Assembly (NCBI GenBank): GCA_028829895.1
Contig: CM054182.1
Span: 56,528,879 to 56,592,878 of the forward strand
Length of the DNA stretch: 64,000 bases
DNA from: Sinotaia quadrata
Taxonomy: Eukaryota > Mollusca > Gastropoda > Architaenioglossa > Viviparidae
Direction of reading: 5' to 3'
Part shown: piece after piece, positions 11,140 through 26,700 of the stretch
Numbering within the stretch: the stretch's first letter is position 1
Layout: the number at the start of each line of letters is the position of its first letter
Program-made: the position numbers and the translations under genes
Notes under the pieces: model-generated
The model's input: only the letters and a program-made list of their open reading frames with translations
Databases searched by the model: none
Told to the model about the DNA's origin: nothing

Positions 11140-11720
11140 CTGAGTAATATGTTGGTAAATCTGATTATTAAACACAGAGCCAGAAGTGAGTAATACGTTA
11201 GTAAATCTGATTATTAAACACAGTCAGAAGTGAGTAATATTAGTAAATCTGATTATTAAAAACAGAGCCAGAAGTGAGTAATATGCTTGTAAATTTGATT
11301 ACTAAACAGAGCCAGAAGTGAGTAATATGTTAGTAAATTTGATTACTAAACACAGAGCCAGAAGTGAGTAATATGCTAGTAAATTTGACTACTAAACACA
11401 GAGATAGAAGTGAGTAATATTCTAGTAAATGTGATTACTAAACACAGAGATAGAAGTGAGTAATATGCTAGTAAATTTGACTACTAAACACAGAGATAGA
11501 AGTGAGTAATATTCTAGTAAATGTGATTACTAAACACAGAGATAGAAGTGAGTAATATTCTAGTAAATGTGATTACTAAACACAGAGATAGAAGTGAGTA
11601 ATATTCTAGTAAATGTGATTACTAAACACAGAGATAGAAGTGAGTAATATTCTAGTAAATGTGATTACTAAACACAGAGATAGAAGTGAGTAATATTCTA
11701 GTACATGTGATTACTAAACG
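11140..11720. repeat. 46-bp minisatellite, about 12 copies
   Basis: The unit is CACAGAGATAGAAGTGAGTA then ATATTCTAGTAAATGTGATTACTAAA. The right-hand copies are identical at 46-bp spacing (for example 11581 and 11627); left-hand copies carry GAGCCAGAAG and variants, and some are shorter. Homogenisation at one end suggests recent expansion there. Confidence 0.95.
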
Positions 11721-11984
11721 GTCAGAAGCTAGTGAAACAAGAAGTATCGTGCCCCGTGAAGATGGCAAGCAGTGTTTATTTATCTAAATCCCGCAAATTT
11801 ACGATCCTCATATTAAAGATCGTTTATCAAGGATGTCTAGATCAGATACTTTCCGAATGAAAAGTGAATAGGTTTATAGAGAAATATGATATACGATGAA
11901 ATCCATTAGTGATACAAAAGTCAGAAAGTTTGTAACATATTATCGAGAGCCTTCCATAGCATTACTATTAACACAAACAAGTGA

Positions 11985-12135
11985 ATACAGCTTCAAACGG
12001 ATTGATAATATCGAAGATTATCTATAACACAAGCATTTGAATACAACTTCAAACGGATTGATAATATCGAAGATTATCTATAACACAAGCATTTGCATAC
12101 AGCTTCAAACGGATTGATAATATCGAAGGTTATTA
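11985..12135. repeat. 56-bp tandem repeat, about 2.7 copies
   Basis: CTTCAAACGGATTGATAATA starts at 11991, 12047 and 12103, spaced exactly 56 bp. Confidence 0.93.
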
Positions 12136-12535
12136 TAAAACCAGCATTTGGATGCTTGACTCGGGGTGTAGGCTGTCGGTCTTGTAGTCGTCTTCGTCTG
12201 GAATTTTTCTTTATAAAATTAATTTTTCTATGGTACAGTTGGTTGAGGTTAGGTGGGTCATGTAGAAAATCAGATTCTTTTCAGTGCCACTCCTGTTCAA
12301 AAATAATTATACTAAGGAATTTTATATCGACAGATGTTTGGTCGTCGGTCATCATCATTATTCGTGTTCTTATTCCTTTGCTGCATAGTTCAGTATTCAG
12401 TCATTGAGTTTTGATAGCTTTTATGTTAATTATAAATCACACTGTAACACCAGAAACTGCAAATAGCGTAAGTGATAATTAATTATTATATTTTTTTCTT
12501 AAACTTTTGAATTTAATTAAATGTTCATTATTCTC

Positions 12536-12690
12536 GTTTAGGAGACTTCGTGTAAGCATGAATACAAAATAATTAATCTTTAGAGTATTGATCAACGGTT
12601 GGACTGTCCATTCTTGTTTAGGAGACTTCGTGTAAACATGAATACAAAATAATCTTTAGAGTACTGATTAAAGGTTGGACAGTCCAGTCT
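12536..12690. repeat. Two-copy tandem repeat of about 80 bp
   Basis: GGAGACTTCGTGTAARCATG starts at 12541 and 12621. Both copies end with a GGTTGGACWGTCCA near-palindrome. Confidence 0.85.
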
Positions 12691-13978
12691 AGTGACATAT
12701 GCAATTGTGTAATTGTATTATTTAGCTATTTTAGCAGACCTCCAGATGTTTGCCGTAGTCATGCATGAGCAGACATTAATCGCCAGCAGCCATGTCACTC
12801 AGACTTCATAAATAGAAATAAATTTCTCATGAGTGACTGACTTGAAAACATGGGACAGAAGCCAGCTGGCATTGTTACGACTGTTAATCTGAAAGATTAT
12901 CCTTTTAAAAGACAGATGTCTCCCCACTTAAGAATTCGAAATAAAAGACATACATCTTGAGGGCCTTATGTCGGCCAGTCAAGTTAATTAACCATTTCTT
13001 GGCCAATAAAATTAATTAACCTTTTCTTCTTGGTTTAACAATGGAGTTAGATGTAAACTAGACCAAAATTTGAACAGACCACTTGTCTGAGAATACACAT
13101 TCCAAATTTGTGGTTTGATTCAGTTAACAGCACAGTGGGTATGTTTGGAATAGTTAATATTTTTTTTTAATAGAACTAAACTTTTCTTAAGGATCTTATT
13201 GTAATTAAAATTTGTTGAGTTAATTTGTATAATTGTGTTTTCCATTTTTCAGAAAACCCTTTAACCTGTACATTTGGAAAGAGAAACTTCTCTTAATAAA
13301 ATTGTATATTTAGCATGTACAGATGTTTTCGTTTTTTGCTAAATGTGAAAGATTTTAACTGTATTTTTCTCATTTAAGGTAATCTAGCAGTTATATATTT
13401 CCACCTATTTGTGGCGAAATGAATGTATTATGTGTTAATTAATTTTCTATGTTAACGATCTTTCGTCTTAAGTCTACCACAACTTTAATAAACTGCTGCA
13501 TATTCTACGCTATGTTTTTCATAGACTGTAATGTACATTCTACAGTCTAGATTCTCTCACAACCAGTTGTGTTAAAGGACTTCCTTAGAAAGTGTAAACG
13601 AGTTTCACATTTATGTACCCAGGCAATGACAGCAGTTCCTGACAAAACACTACTGTCCGGTTGTGAATTTATCAAGTACACTGAGAGCTTCTCGATCTAG
13701 GATACTACTGACGCGTCCAACGAGATAACTCCATCTATGCTGCTTACATCAGGTGATTGGCTTCTCACATCTAAAGTCCTAAATTTCCACACCTGACGCC
13801 AACACCAAAACCACCGCCAGCGCTCCCCGAATACTAGTGAAGGGAGCAGGTCCCACTGGAGTATTACAGATCAGAGAACGTCTTATGAAATGACCATGAA
13901 AGCTCTAGTGGCGACCTTAAATATAATCGTAACCACCACCACCTGTCAACGAAACTGCTAGTACTACAAAGTGTCAAG

Positions 13979-14225
13979 AGATTGTGTGCGTACAGAAAAA
14001 ACAGTAGTCTTTTAGCATACGAAGAGTTGTCTTTTGAGAGACATATAGCGAAGAAGAGATGTTCTTGGGGGCCCGCCGGGAAATAAAAGGTCTCTCAAGT
14101 TACAGTGTTGTGTGTAGATCTCTCTGCTGTGGCTGTCGTCAATCGTGTGACGTATAGTCCTCTTTCATCATCATCGTTTTCTTCTCGCATTCTCTGGTGA
14201 CCCATAACACTTCACCCGACAGTAG
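13979..14225 (+). mobile_element. LTR-retrotransposon-like relic (copy 1)
   Basis: This segment resembles 41455-41705 over about 240 bp: an AATAAAAGG / AATAAAGG signal, an ACAGTGTTG word, CTCT(C)TGCTGTGGCTGTCGTCAA against CATCTCTGGCTGCGGCTGTC, the TCATCATCATCRTTK block, and a final TGGTGACCCA. A polyadenylation signal followed by a U5-like region and TGGTGACCC is the layout at the LTR/internal junction of many metazoan Gypsy elements. No gag-pol follows, so it would be a solo or truncated LTR. The family assignment is inference. Confidence 0.5.
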
Positions 14226-17200
14226 ATTTATGGGAATGCTGATAGTTGGAAATGGAAGGGATTGTTTATGGGGTAGGGTTTGCTGTTGTGGGGTGTATGT
14301 AATAAGGCTCAGCTAAACATGCACCAACTGAAATGCGTTCTATCTTAATCTAGTTGAAGATCTTTTTAACGCAAAATAAATTACAAGTCCGTGATAACAC
14401 AAATATAATTTATTTTGTAAAAAGTGACATGCACACACCTGAAATTAAAGGACATAAATCTATCCAATAAATATTTTAAAAAAATAAATAAAAGCACCAA
14501 AACCACTTGCATCTCAATTCAAACACTAATAAGTTAAATTTATTAGGTACTTTTTTTTTTGCATAAAAATTCATATCAAGGATGACACTCAAACAAATTG
14601 CACCTTTAATAAAAGCATGATCAAGTAGTGAGTGCTTAACATGTGATGTGTCATGTGAAAATGTTTTAATAATAAATTCTATATCTGAGTCAAGATAACA
14701 GAACTGAGACTAAAAGTGTTATGATTAAATAAATAAAGCAATCAGATGTAAATTAAATTTTCACTAAACAGATGTACATTTTAAGAATTCCCATTGACCG
14801 TGCAAAACTTTATAATCATAACACAGATAAGAAAATTTAAAATATCAAAATACTAAACATGTTTCCAGCTTGAAGAGAAATTCAAGAGAATAGAACAGAT
14901 ATCTTCTGCCTCCATACCATCATATGAAGCAAACATAACCTTATGCATAACAACATAAATTAATTAAGTTTGATATATATATACTCATTCTTATATAATA
15001 ACAAAACTTAACTGAATATTTAAATGAAATTGATTTATTTGAGAAATAATGTTTATAATAAAAATTATTATATTCTCAATTAGCTGTTTGATAAGAAACA
15101 AAATCATGTAAGTATTTAACAGCAAAGGTACTGCTTTGTTTACTATTTCTGTTTGTTTTCTGATTGTTTTACATGACTTAAAAAAAAAAAAAATCCAAAT
15201 TAAATTAAATAATTTTCACAAATCTGCATATTTGTTTGATAAAACAGATTACTAAAAGAAGATGAAAAAAATGAAAAAAATCTTAAACATCATTAAAATG
15301 ACTGTTTAAACAAATCTATATGAATTATAGAATTTTTAGAAACACAAAAACAACAATTTCAGCTCTTGATTCTTAGACACACACATGCATATGTATTACG
15401 AGTTAGCCAAGATGATGACAATCAGAATGAGATCATTATTTTTATCCTTAACCTGCTTTCCCTTTGTAAGAAATTTCCTGTATCAACTACTTAATCTACC
15501 GCAAACAAAAAAGTACATAAATTAATGTCCAATATTAAGTGCATGTTACATAAACCTACTGAATTGTTTATAAATCTTTATTCAGTGGAGTTTACTAATT
15601 ATCAATAAGTAATAAGAATTCATATCAGATCTTTACCAAAATACAATTATTGCCAACACCAAACCACTATCATTCAGATATTCTAACTTAGCATTTTCTT
15701 TTTCAGAGTTTTTCTTAGTATAACATACTCCTACACACACTTACAGGTACAAAAACACATTTACAAATTGCAAATAATTTCCTTCATTGGAAGTCTTACT
15801 ATAAAATCACCTATACCAACTACAACATTCCACATTCATTAAATTATCAACAGAATTTTAATAAAGATTTTCTGATAAAAATATTGCATGCAAGTTGGGA
15901 AATAAAAAAAGAAATTTTAAAGGGAGGAAAAATCAGAGGAAAGAAACAAGAAATCGTATACTGGTACTTAGATTAGTAATAGTATACATTTATATATTAT
16001 ATAATATATGGATCAGTTTTCCAAATGAAACTATAATTTGTATAAATCAAGGCAACAAATTATGTTCTTCTTGACTTTTACTACTTATTTTAGAGTTGAT
16101 ATAATAATAATTTTAAAATGATTATCACAATGAATTATAAATGTACACCCCAAATAATATTGCATACAGAATTTTGTAATTAACAATAGTGTATAATATA
16201 GCAGGTTGTTTCAAAATATTTAAGACTAAAAATATGCTGAAGAGATGTGTGGTTTAAAAATTACGTATATATTGAAAAAAAATTGCAATGGATAGAAAAT
16301 TATACAAATCTAAAAGGATATATCTACATTATAAAAATCTATAAAAGAAATAGAGAAATATAAAAAAAATATTAATTTGTTTCTTTCTTAGTCTAAAAAT
16401 TGAAAGAAAATAATTTTTTAACAGTTAAATATGTTTATTTTGTAAAATAAAAAATAAAGAATAAAATGCAATTTTAATACACATTTTAAAATTCAAAGTA
16501 CAAAAAAATGAAAAAGTTATTCTGGGGTAACCAATTATTTATTTCCTTTCATTTGTGGCAGATAAGAACAAATGACTGTTCTTTCTTTCTACAAATGTCC
16601 AGAGTACATTTCACAAAACAACGAAATTCAAGGATTTTTTTGTAGGACAAAGCTACATAAAGATCTAACACTAAGGAGCAATTTGATTCACTGAACATAC
16701 CCAAACACACCTGCAAACACAAAATGCAGAAGTAAAAGCACTGATTAATATAGACTAGTTTTGCAGGCAAGTGTCACAATTTCTTTAAAATGGAAATAAC
16801 ACAAGAAAAAGGATTACACAGAAAGAAAAAGATATATCATAACAAAACCTTAAATATTACACCCAGTTTTGTTCACATTAAATCCAACATACAATGCCCT
16901 TAATAGTGAGTATAATACATTGCTGACAGAAAACTTGCATAAATTAAAGCAAATTCATCTTAAATGCAACACTGATTGTGGTACAATCATAATATCAGAG
17001 GACTGTTAGAACTACATACATCAAGCTTTTCCTGGAAGATATAAAAGAAAGAAACAGTTCAATACATCTCAGCAAGAGAGTATATTTTTAAGTCAGTTTA
17101 TTATGGGACAGGGTTGTGAGTTTTCTATATATAAAAAAATTCTCACAACATATTACAAATAATATTAGCAGAATTGTAGTTTCCTGTTGAGCCACAAAAA

Positions 17201-17765
17201 TAGGAGACCAAAACTTGCAACAGTTTCAAGCAGGGAATGTTTGCAGTTGGATCTTAAAAAAAAAAAAGGAATAGTCTAAAATAAATAAACTACTTCTTGG
17301 ACATTAAAGACCATTACAGAATTATAACTTTCATTTTTACTAAAAAGTGAATAATTGACCCCAAATTTAGAAAATATAATCTATCAAATGTTCTTCTATT
17401 CAAGAAGTTAGCTGATGTGTTTGCCATTATTTAACATTAAAATACCCAGCAATATCATATTATTGGTAATGATGTCTGACCATGGGAATATTGTTAAAGA
17501 CTGATGAAGAGAGAGTAAGAATGAGAATAAATAATTAAATTAGATTTATGATAGCAATAAATCCCTTTCTTGGAATTACTAAAATTTTTGCCAAGCTTAC
17601 ACAAAAAGTACTATATAAATAGACTAAATAAATAAATTAAGTATAAAGTATACACCAGTCATAAAGGATATATTTTCTTTCTTGTGTGAATGCAGACATT
17701 AGTGTTCAAACATTCAATCAAAACTGTGAATAATAAATATATTAAATCACAGAAACAGTGGTATT
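14226..17765. other. AT-rich region downstream of NT5C3, no gene seen
   Basis: Very AT-rich, probably including the NT5C3 3' UTR at its right end. Several minus-strand AATAAA hexamers exist and I cannot choose a polyadenylation site. No coding exon was recognised. Confidence 0.5.
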
Positions 17766-20700
17766 CTAGGGAAGATTCAAAATTCTTGAGATGACGCCAT
17801 TGACCACTTCCATAGTCTGATCCTGAACAATGACAATATCAAAATGTTCTTTGTAGAGCTCCAAACTATTTTCCACCTGTAAAGCAGGATAAGAATATTA
17901 ATCTTGATATTAAGTATATACTAACAAATTAATAGTATTCAAGAAATACATCATATGCAATGAGACCACTTAAGTAAATTTAAGTTATAATAATATGAAG
18001 CCAAGTGGAAATGAATTTAAAAAAATAATAATTTTACAAAACAATACATTAAATGATGAGTTTCTAATCTCTGAATAAGAGTTTGGATGAGGAAATCGTC
18101 TAAAAAGTCTATTGTTGATGACTGTCAAGAAAACTATTTTTTTTTAAAACTTTAGATACTGTCAACAATAACCAAATAAATGATGGGAGTTAATACTTCC
18201 ATGAGAGCCTTTTTCACTGACAATATCTTGTAAGATAAATTAAACTATTAATTTTGTTAAGAATAATACTTATTTTTTTCAAATCCCAAATGGACAATGG
18301 TATAGTAGATAGTTTTAAATATTATTTTCTTTAATTCTCTGGTGGAAGAGAATCAATATTCAATATGATATAATTGGCTTATGTTTACAATGTGTTTCTT
18401 GTGCAGAGTTACAGTGATACACGAATGCTTTTTAAAACCCTTCACAAAACTGGCAATTTGTAGGTAAATACTTTTCTTTTACACCAAAATTCATTATTTT
18501 CAAATAAATTAAAACTTCTTAAAAGCATACTGTTTATCAGATTGGTTACTATAGATAGTTTTTTTCTGTGCAATATAGGATTTATATATACACTCAGAAA
18601 AGGATTGTTCTGTTTTTAAAATTCAAAATACACAATATGATTTTAGATCCATCAAAATCCTTTGTTTCCATTATGGAATTGGTGAGGTACAATAAGATAT
18701 GACAACAATCTTGCATTTTCATAATGGAATTAATGAGGTCCAAGAAGGTAAGACCAATTACAGAACTGAACCTACTATCTGAATTCCAATAATATTGAAA
18801 GATAAAAAAATTCAAAATGAAAAACTATAGCATAAAATGAATGCTAAAATGCAGCATATTAGAGATTAGACTTGAAGATCTAAAAGTCTGTAAAATTAAA
18901 TATGCTAGCTGCCATATACTGTAAGATTTGTAAACTGAATATTAAATATTGAGAAGTGTACGATGAATACACTTATTTGAAAAAGCATAAAATTTATTTC
19001 TACAGACATTTAATATTTCTATCAATGTGTATTAAATAAAAAAAATTAGGAATCAAGATTACATTAACATCATCTACCAATTTAAAATAAAAAAGCAGCT
19101 CCCTGCAGGTGAATAATAATTTAAAAAATAAACATTCCTCATTAAAGTGAAATTTTGAGAGAAATTAAAGTGATCAGATTAAAGATAATCTTTCATTTAC
19201 ATGTAAGAGCTTCCAAATCACACATCAAGAAATGTGAACTGACACTATGTATTTGGTCCCTGAACTGACTTGAAGACAGCAGGCATATATTAGGTACACA
19301 TTAGACCTAGGACCAGAAAATCTAGAAAATTCAAAACACAGATTTCAATTAGTTCAGATTCTGGTCAGGTATTGTAGCTGATAAATTTTGAAACATTCAG
19401 GTAAACATACATTGAAATTAAGAAAGCCAATCTTAAGGATGAACTCCAAATCCTCTGCACCTTCAGCCATTCGTAGGTCTCCAAGAGAGTCACCCATAAG
19501 AAGCAAATTTCCCCGATGTTTAATATTCTCAAAGTAGTCTGATGAATGGATAACATTTTCGTTTTTGTTGTACACATGGATTGTGTCACCTATAAAACCA
19601 ACAACCTTTCCCTGCAGAAAAAAAAATACCCCAACAACTAAATTAATGAGAAAGAAAGAATGGATCAACAAAATAAAATAACTTATTTCAATCTCAAATT
19701 TTGTGTTGTTGATAGGACAACTATTTTCTTTTTACTTCATTGTTTAAATATGCAATATAATTTTAATACCAAAAATTAATTCAAAATAAAATTAAAATTC
19801 ACAAACCAAATGCCCATTAAGAGAAAGTTTTAATTATGTCTATGTACAATATTTGTATTATTATTTTAAGCAATTTGTAATCATACTGAATTATATTAAA
19901 ATTCAATATAACATTTTCAAAACTTGTAAAGATATAAACTGCCACCAGAAAATAAAACAATATTTTAAATTAAATTAATTTATATTTACTTCTGAAAATA
20001 GATATCAAAATAAATTAACGGATTTTAATACTAAATTATGTGTGAGTCATGTGACAGAAGAATTCAAAGATGAAATATTTCTGAGAGAAAACATAATGTG
20101 TTTTTCCTTAAAAGGATTTTTTTTTAAAGTAACAAGCTTTTGCTAAATACCAGATGTGCATACAATAGGATGAATTAAAAGTATTATGAGCATATTAGCT
20201 CACCATGGAACAACTAGGGGTTATTGTAGTCCCCAGAACAAGTCTTTTATCACACACACAAACATACACTAATTTTTTTTCTATTTAGAAAAAGTGGTAA
20301 AAGTGGTTGGGGGAAATACTGGTGACATTACATACAAAAGGTAAGGTGTGGACACGCAGTTCATCACCAGAATTACAACAGATTTAAACAAATTTTCAGT
20401 ACTGAATACTCTACAAGAAAGATATTCCTCTGGAAGTGGATACAGGAATTATTTCTCAAATTATAAATTAATAAATTAAGCATGACTTAAACAATAATGT
20501 AATAATATAAAGGAAGTCAATTTACTTATAAGTGAAATAGGAAAAAGTTTTCAAATGCAGTTTTTAATTATCTGTTAATTTACACAGCAAAAATCACTAA
20601 CCACCATTAGCAAAACATCACCACCAACAAAAATAAAAGTAAAAATGAAGTACTCACAGGTAGCTGCAAAACTTCATACTGCAAGTTTCACAGACATACT

Positions 20701-23700
20701 GGAACTTATTAAATCAGAGCAATAGGAATGACTCATTAAAGCTAGTTAGTATGAGTTGAATATCTTTGAGTGTGTGTTGTAAGAAATGTCACTCCAATTT
20801 TCTGCTCACTGCACAATAATAGAGTCTTCAGAGAATAGAATTTTCTATAGCAAGTAAATTGGCTGGTCTCGTTCTTGTATATCATAATCATTGGATAATA
20901 AAAAAAAAAACTACTCACTGGTTTGCATTACATCAGCAATTCTAGAATATTCTTGCCTCGAGCATTTACTTCAACTCAGACATTTTCAAAAATACCTTCA
21001 TACCATGGAGTGCCCAAGGTCGAGTCACCCTGACAATTTAACAATTTAGAAATAGGCAATAATATACACAAAGGATGGTTTCCTGCTGCACAGATAACTG
21101 ACAATAAGGGTTAGTAATATGATTCTTATAAGTACGGGAGCCAAAATAGGTGTTGCCTCAACAGTCACCTGCATTTGGCTAACAAATATTAAGTGAGTTT
21201 CTAGAATTGTGCTTTGATTGGTTAATTTAGAGTGAGTGTCTGGAGCATTCAGGTATGTTTCCATCCCAGGGCTAAGGGTCAGCCTTTCTAGAAGGTAGGT
21301 TTGCATATAGTCTATTCTTAGAGAAGGGTGGGTGTGGGCTGCATAAGCCATTATGTAACTGATTTCAATAGTTGAGAAAAGGGGTGGAGTCCTTTGGTAC
21401 TAATCAAAGAACTTGGGGAAAAAAGTGTCACATTCCTTATTGGAAATTGACCTGGCTACATGTCATCCACTTTAGTTTATCCTCTTGCACTAATTTATAC
21501 ATGAATATGAGTAAGTCTGTGAAGATAAAAATTACTCATTTTGCTGGATTCTCTTACCTTCTCCAGTGTGCCAGGATGCAACAAATCTGAGGGGTGATAT
21601 TACAGATTTAAAAGAGGGGTTGTCCACTCACCCATTGCCGAGTACAATGCTCAAGAGCAATGGGGTACTCAACAAAAGCCTTCATGTACTTATGTACTTT
21701 TATTGTTTTTGTCTGATATGGAGTGGGAAGTGCCAGAACAACCCTCCACTAATCATACCCTCCCAACAGAAAAAGGAATGTTCCAAAAGGACTTATGTAA
21801 TGCTCAAAAAGTCTGATATAACTCTTTGGTCTGTCTGCATTTGCAAACAAATTGTCTGCATACTTAAGGATTTCTACTTGTGTATACACAGAGGCAAGTA
21901 TCTGACTGTTCTCATAGTCATGCTTAGTGTTAAACAAAGATGATCAGTGTTGTGATTATCACCTTTATAGAAAGGGGTTGATACATTCTTTATAGCTTTA
22001 TTTTTTCAACTTGAGTTGCAGCAGCATTCACAGGACACAAGATTCTCTCACTCTTACAGCCCATATACGCAAATGAGGTGAATGTAACAAAATTCCTATT
22101 TGCATGCCCCATGGATAAATGAAAAAGGCTGCCATGATGAAAACAAGAAAGAAAAACATCCAAGCTGTCAGGCATGTCCTAAGTAAGAAAATGTCAGATT
22201 TGATGAAAAAAAACAAACTAAGGACAACAGGAAGGAATAGCATTATAAAAAATACAAAACATGAATTGACACTGACACAGTAATGAAATTCTGTAAAAAT
22301 GCAGTCATTGGCAAGTACATAACCATTCACTAGACAAAACAAAGGACTGAATCATAAGACTTTCCATATACAATTCTGAGTGGATATTATTATTTGTCAA
22401 TGCACTCTGGGGACTAAATGGACCCCCTAGTTCATTCATGTGATAGCTATGTTCAAACCATCTTATTGTATGCACCTTTGATTGAAGAAAAAGGTTTGAG
22501 AACTTAAACGAGGTTCATATAAAGCTCACAAACAAAAGATTTGAAAACTTATTAACAGTTTTAGCTTGCACTCTTTCAAATACGGATAATTAAAGTTACA
22601 ATAATTTCAAAATTACTTTCTAACTCAAGCCCACCTAAAGAGACCAGAAGAAACCATTTTTAAATGGGCTCATCCAACATCTTCACATGATGTGCTATAA
22701 ATGTTTTTAAATATGGAATTTCTTCCATAGTATTTTCTACCCCAATATTTTAAACTGTTATAACCTGCAAAATCTACTAAGATGATGCAAAAAACAAAAA
22801 CAAAAAATTAAGCAGAAATACTGTAAATGTTATACAGCACATAAAAAAAATATTCCATACATCTTTATCAAATTCTAAGAAGTTAGAGACTATCTTCATA
22901 TTGTCATAAAGAGTGACTTGTTGTCCTATGACTTCAAAGATGATGTCGCCTAGACCAGCAGAAAAAATCAGAAGTGGGATCTCATGTATATGAAGCTGTT
23001 CAAAAAACCAACGGCATCCATCCCTAACAATTAGAAAAGAAAAGAAAATTGCAATAAATATTGTTATCAGAAGTGAGACCCCAAAAAAATAAGTATAATT
23101 ATTATTCAATTAAAATGAAATCAAATAGTATTAAACATGTATACTGAATATGATTTAAAAATAAAAGTAAATGAACAAACACTGGCATTATTATTTTTAC
23201 TGTATTAAAATTCCTATATTAAAATGATTAAAATTCATGTTCACAGAATGATTATCTGATGCATTTAAATGTAGGACTAGTTACATTTTAAATCATCAAG
23301 TTGCTAACAAAATATATTAGTAATAGATTTTTAAAAATAATTTACAGCATGATTTATGTGCTTTCATTTAAATGCCAATTATACTGAAGAAATGAAATTC
23401 AATTTGCACCAATGTGATTGTTTGAATACCTACAATGGCTTTGCTGACTTTGATTCATGTGAAGCTCATGTATGTTTTGTTACAAAATTAAGTATATAAA
23501 TTCATTATTTGAAAATTGTTCGAAAGACTCATCTGTTTACTATTCTAACACCAAAAAGTATCTTTGATTTTTTTCCCCAGCTTCTTTTTACATCAAATCC
23601 CCCAGGATAGCATCTATGTTGTTAATATCTGCACTAGAACTAAAAGTATAACATTATATGATATAAAGAAGTCTTAAAACATGTAAATGCATTTAACATA

Positions 23701-26700
23701 AAATTCCACCTTGAACATATATTCACTGTAACTATGTATCACTCATCACAATAGCCTTGGCAAATATTACTTTTAAAAATAATTATGCATTTCCCTCTCT
23801 CTCTACTTATCTTCCAAGGTAAAGGTTTACCTTACAAAGATTCTTGACTAACAAAGTGCTCAATGAACCAAGGAATGCTCATTAGTAAGTTTATATCTAT
23901 ATTTATAAACTTAAATAGTCAGAGTTATGAACTTGACAGGAAAAAATAAATAGTCAGGAAATCCATTTGAATATGAATTTTGAGAGCAATGAACAGAAAA
24001 TGAGAAATGACCATTTTCCACACCAATGCAATTAAGTATGAAAATAAGCACATATTCCTCTGCAACTATGCATTAACTGTCATGGTATGACACTACATAA
24101 CTGTTGATTTTTTTTTTTAGCCAATTCTGATAATCAACCTTAATGGACAACACATATTAGATATCTGATGGACTCACAAATTCATGTTTGCTACTAAGAT
24201 GGCTCTCTATAAGTGATACATAATGTAACACTCTCCAATGACACCTTTCAGACCATGTGCTCATAAAGACCTCAGAGCAAATGACTTTTTGATAAGAATA
24301 TTGAGTACTCACAAACCAACAACACACTAGTCAGTCAATGATTCTTTTATTAATGTTATTTATAATTTCTTGTTTTATAATGTCAGATGGCATGACTGAT
24401 CATCATCTGTCACAATGAACTGATTTGCATGCAATTTGTGTCAGAGTAGGATTCTAGTAACAGATTGTTCAGTGTAGTTTAACACCATTATTGCTTGTTC
24501 CTTAAATGTAACCCATTCTTCCTAATATGTGTGAACATTTGAGAATTCTAAATATGCGGCAGTTTATATACCTATAACTCTCAAGAATGAAAAGGGTTGT
24601 GCATCTAATGTTTCAGTTACAAACCATTGCATATTCTTTCTTAAAAAATACTTCTTTGACAAAATAAACCACTTAACAATTTTTTTAATGTGTTCTGTTG
24701 ATTTTTGAATATAAAAGTTTGCTTACTAAAGTATATCACTGTAAAATGGTTGTAATGTAAATGAATGTATACAAGATTCAATAATTCTGAAATTAAATCA
24801 TTATGACACAAAGTTACTGTCTAAACAATCTGTTAGAAGATAATACTCAGTTGACAAACATAACCTAGTAACAATATATGCAGGTAACTGCACACATCCG
24901 TATTTCAGGCTGCAGTGGAGGGACTACTGTGCTAATCAATAGTGCAAAGGATAGTATAACTGTTTTCCATTTCACTAGTATAAAGTAAAAATGAATTTTA
25001 AAATGTATAACTTGAACATTACAAAATACTTTATATTTTATCAGTCAAATTTACATTGCTATTTTACTGATCAAACTTTTTAAGTACTAACTGAAAATAC
25101 TGGAGGAAAAATTTAGTAATCCTAAGTTATTTTTCATAACTCCAATCACTATATCTATTCTGGAGATAAGAAAACACATGGAGGTGTTGGTATTAAGTTT
25201 AAAGTAATCCTAAGTTATTTTTGGTAACTTCAATCACTGTATCCCTCTGGAGAAAAGAAAATACATAGAGATGGTGATATTACATTTAAGGTAATTCTAA
25301 GTTATTTCGGGTAATTCCAATCACTATATCCAGTTTAGAGATAAGAAAAAAACACTTTGCTTGTTAATATAAAAAAAATCTAATATTCAAAGCTGAATGT
25401 TAATAATTTTGTAAGACAAGTTTTATTTCATTATATACTTAAAGAGGCATAAAAGAAGTGAAGTATTTTGATGGAGTTTGTTCTTTAAGAAACTACTAGA
25501 ACCTGTGTACTGGAAAATAGAAACTATGATAATGACATAGATATATGACAACAATAAATTACATTGTTAAAGACTAAACTCCTAGGACAAAAAAAAAATG
25601 CAAACCTCAAATGTGCTGTTGATTCTTGCACTATTTTCTTTAGCAAGTCTCTTGTTAGATGAGTTGAAGTAATCAATTCATGCCCTTGAGCCCACCTGAA
25701 AATAATTTTTTTTAAAATATAATGATTAACAGACTCAAAAGAAGGGCAAAACTGATATTTAGAACAACTAACATAAAGGAATGAGAGAAAGAAAAGAAGA
25801 AATAAAGAAGAGCATGTGGGCAGGACCATAGCTCATGGATGAGTGATGGCCCTGCCCATTCAATTCAGGTGTGTGCTGTCTACTTCCTATGCTCAAATTA
25901 TCTTATTATACTGGTTTAGAATTAAACCTTTTATGATAGCAAATCATTTTAAATACTGAAGTGTTTAATTTGGGTGGAGAAGATATTTTCATTCCATTAA
26001 ATTTCAAAATTTTAAAATATTATTTAGTGTCCCAAAATTAATAATGATGAACATCAAATGTAGAAAAAATATTTATTTTTGAACAGATCTGCTTCATTTA
26101 ACAATAGAAAAAGTGAATTAGGAAGGATGGGATAAGAGAAGGTATGAATGATCAGGTCTAAAATGAAGATTTATTATTTATACTATTTTTCAAGACAGCA
26201 CACTTTCTGAACCTAAGGGCATAACCATCGCTTACCATGTGATCATGTAAGGTATTTTTTCTTCAACAGATTTTGAGCTATCAAACTCAATTGGCATATA
26301 TCTATCCTTTAGCTGCTTGGCCTATAAAAAGTGCAGAGAAAAATGCCATCAATTAAAAAAATATATATATTAAGCAATCATATTATATGTATAAATTAAG
26401 TTTTAAATGAAGTGTCATGAAGATCAGGTTCAGTAATATTAAAACATTACATTCAACTTTCAAGCTATATTTGACTTCTGCAGACAAAAAACAGAAATTT
26501 TTGCATATCTCTTGTCACATGATATCAATGCAACAGCACAGTTTAAACATCCTGAATGAGGACTATTAAAACAAGAACATTACAACTGGGACAGAATGCC
26601 AGAGTAATGCATATGCTCAGATTTCTCCTGAAATTACTCAGTCATATAGATCTTGGAATGGACAGGGATAAAGTGAAGATTTCTTGTAATTCTGTAAAAT

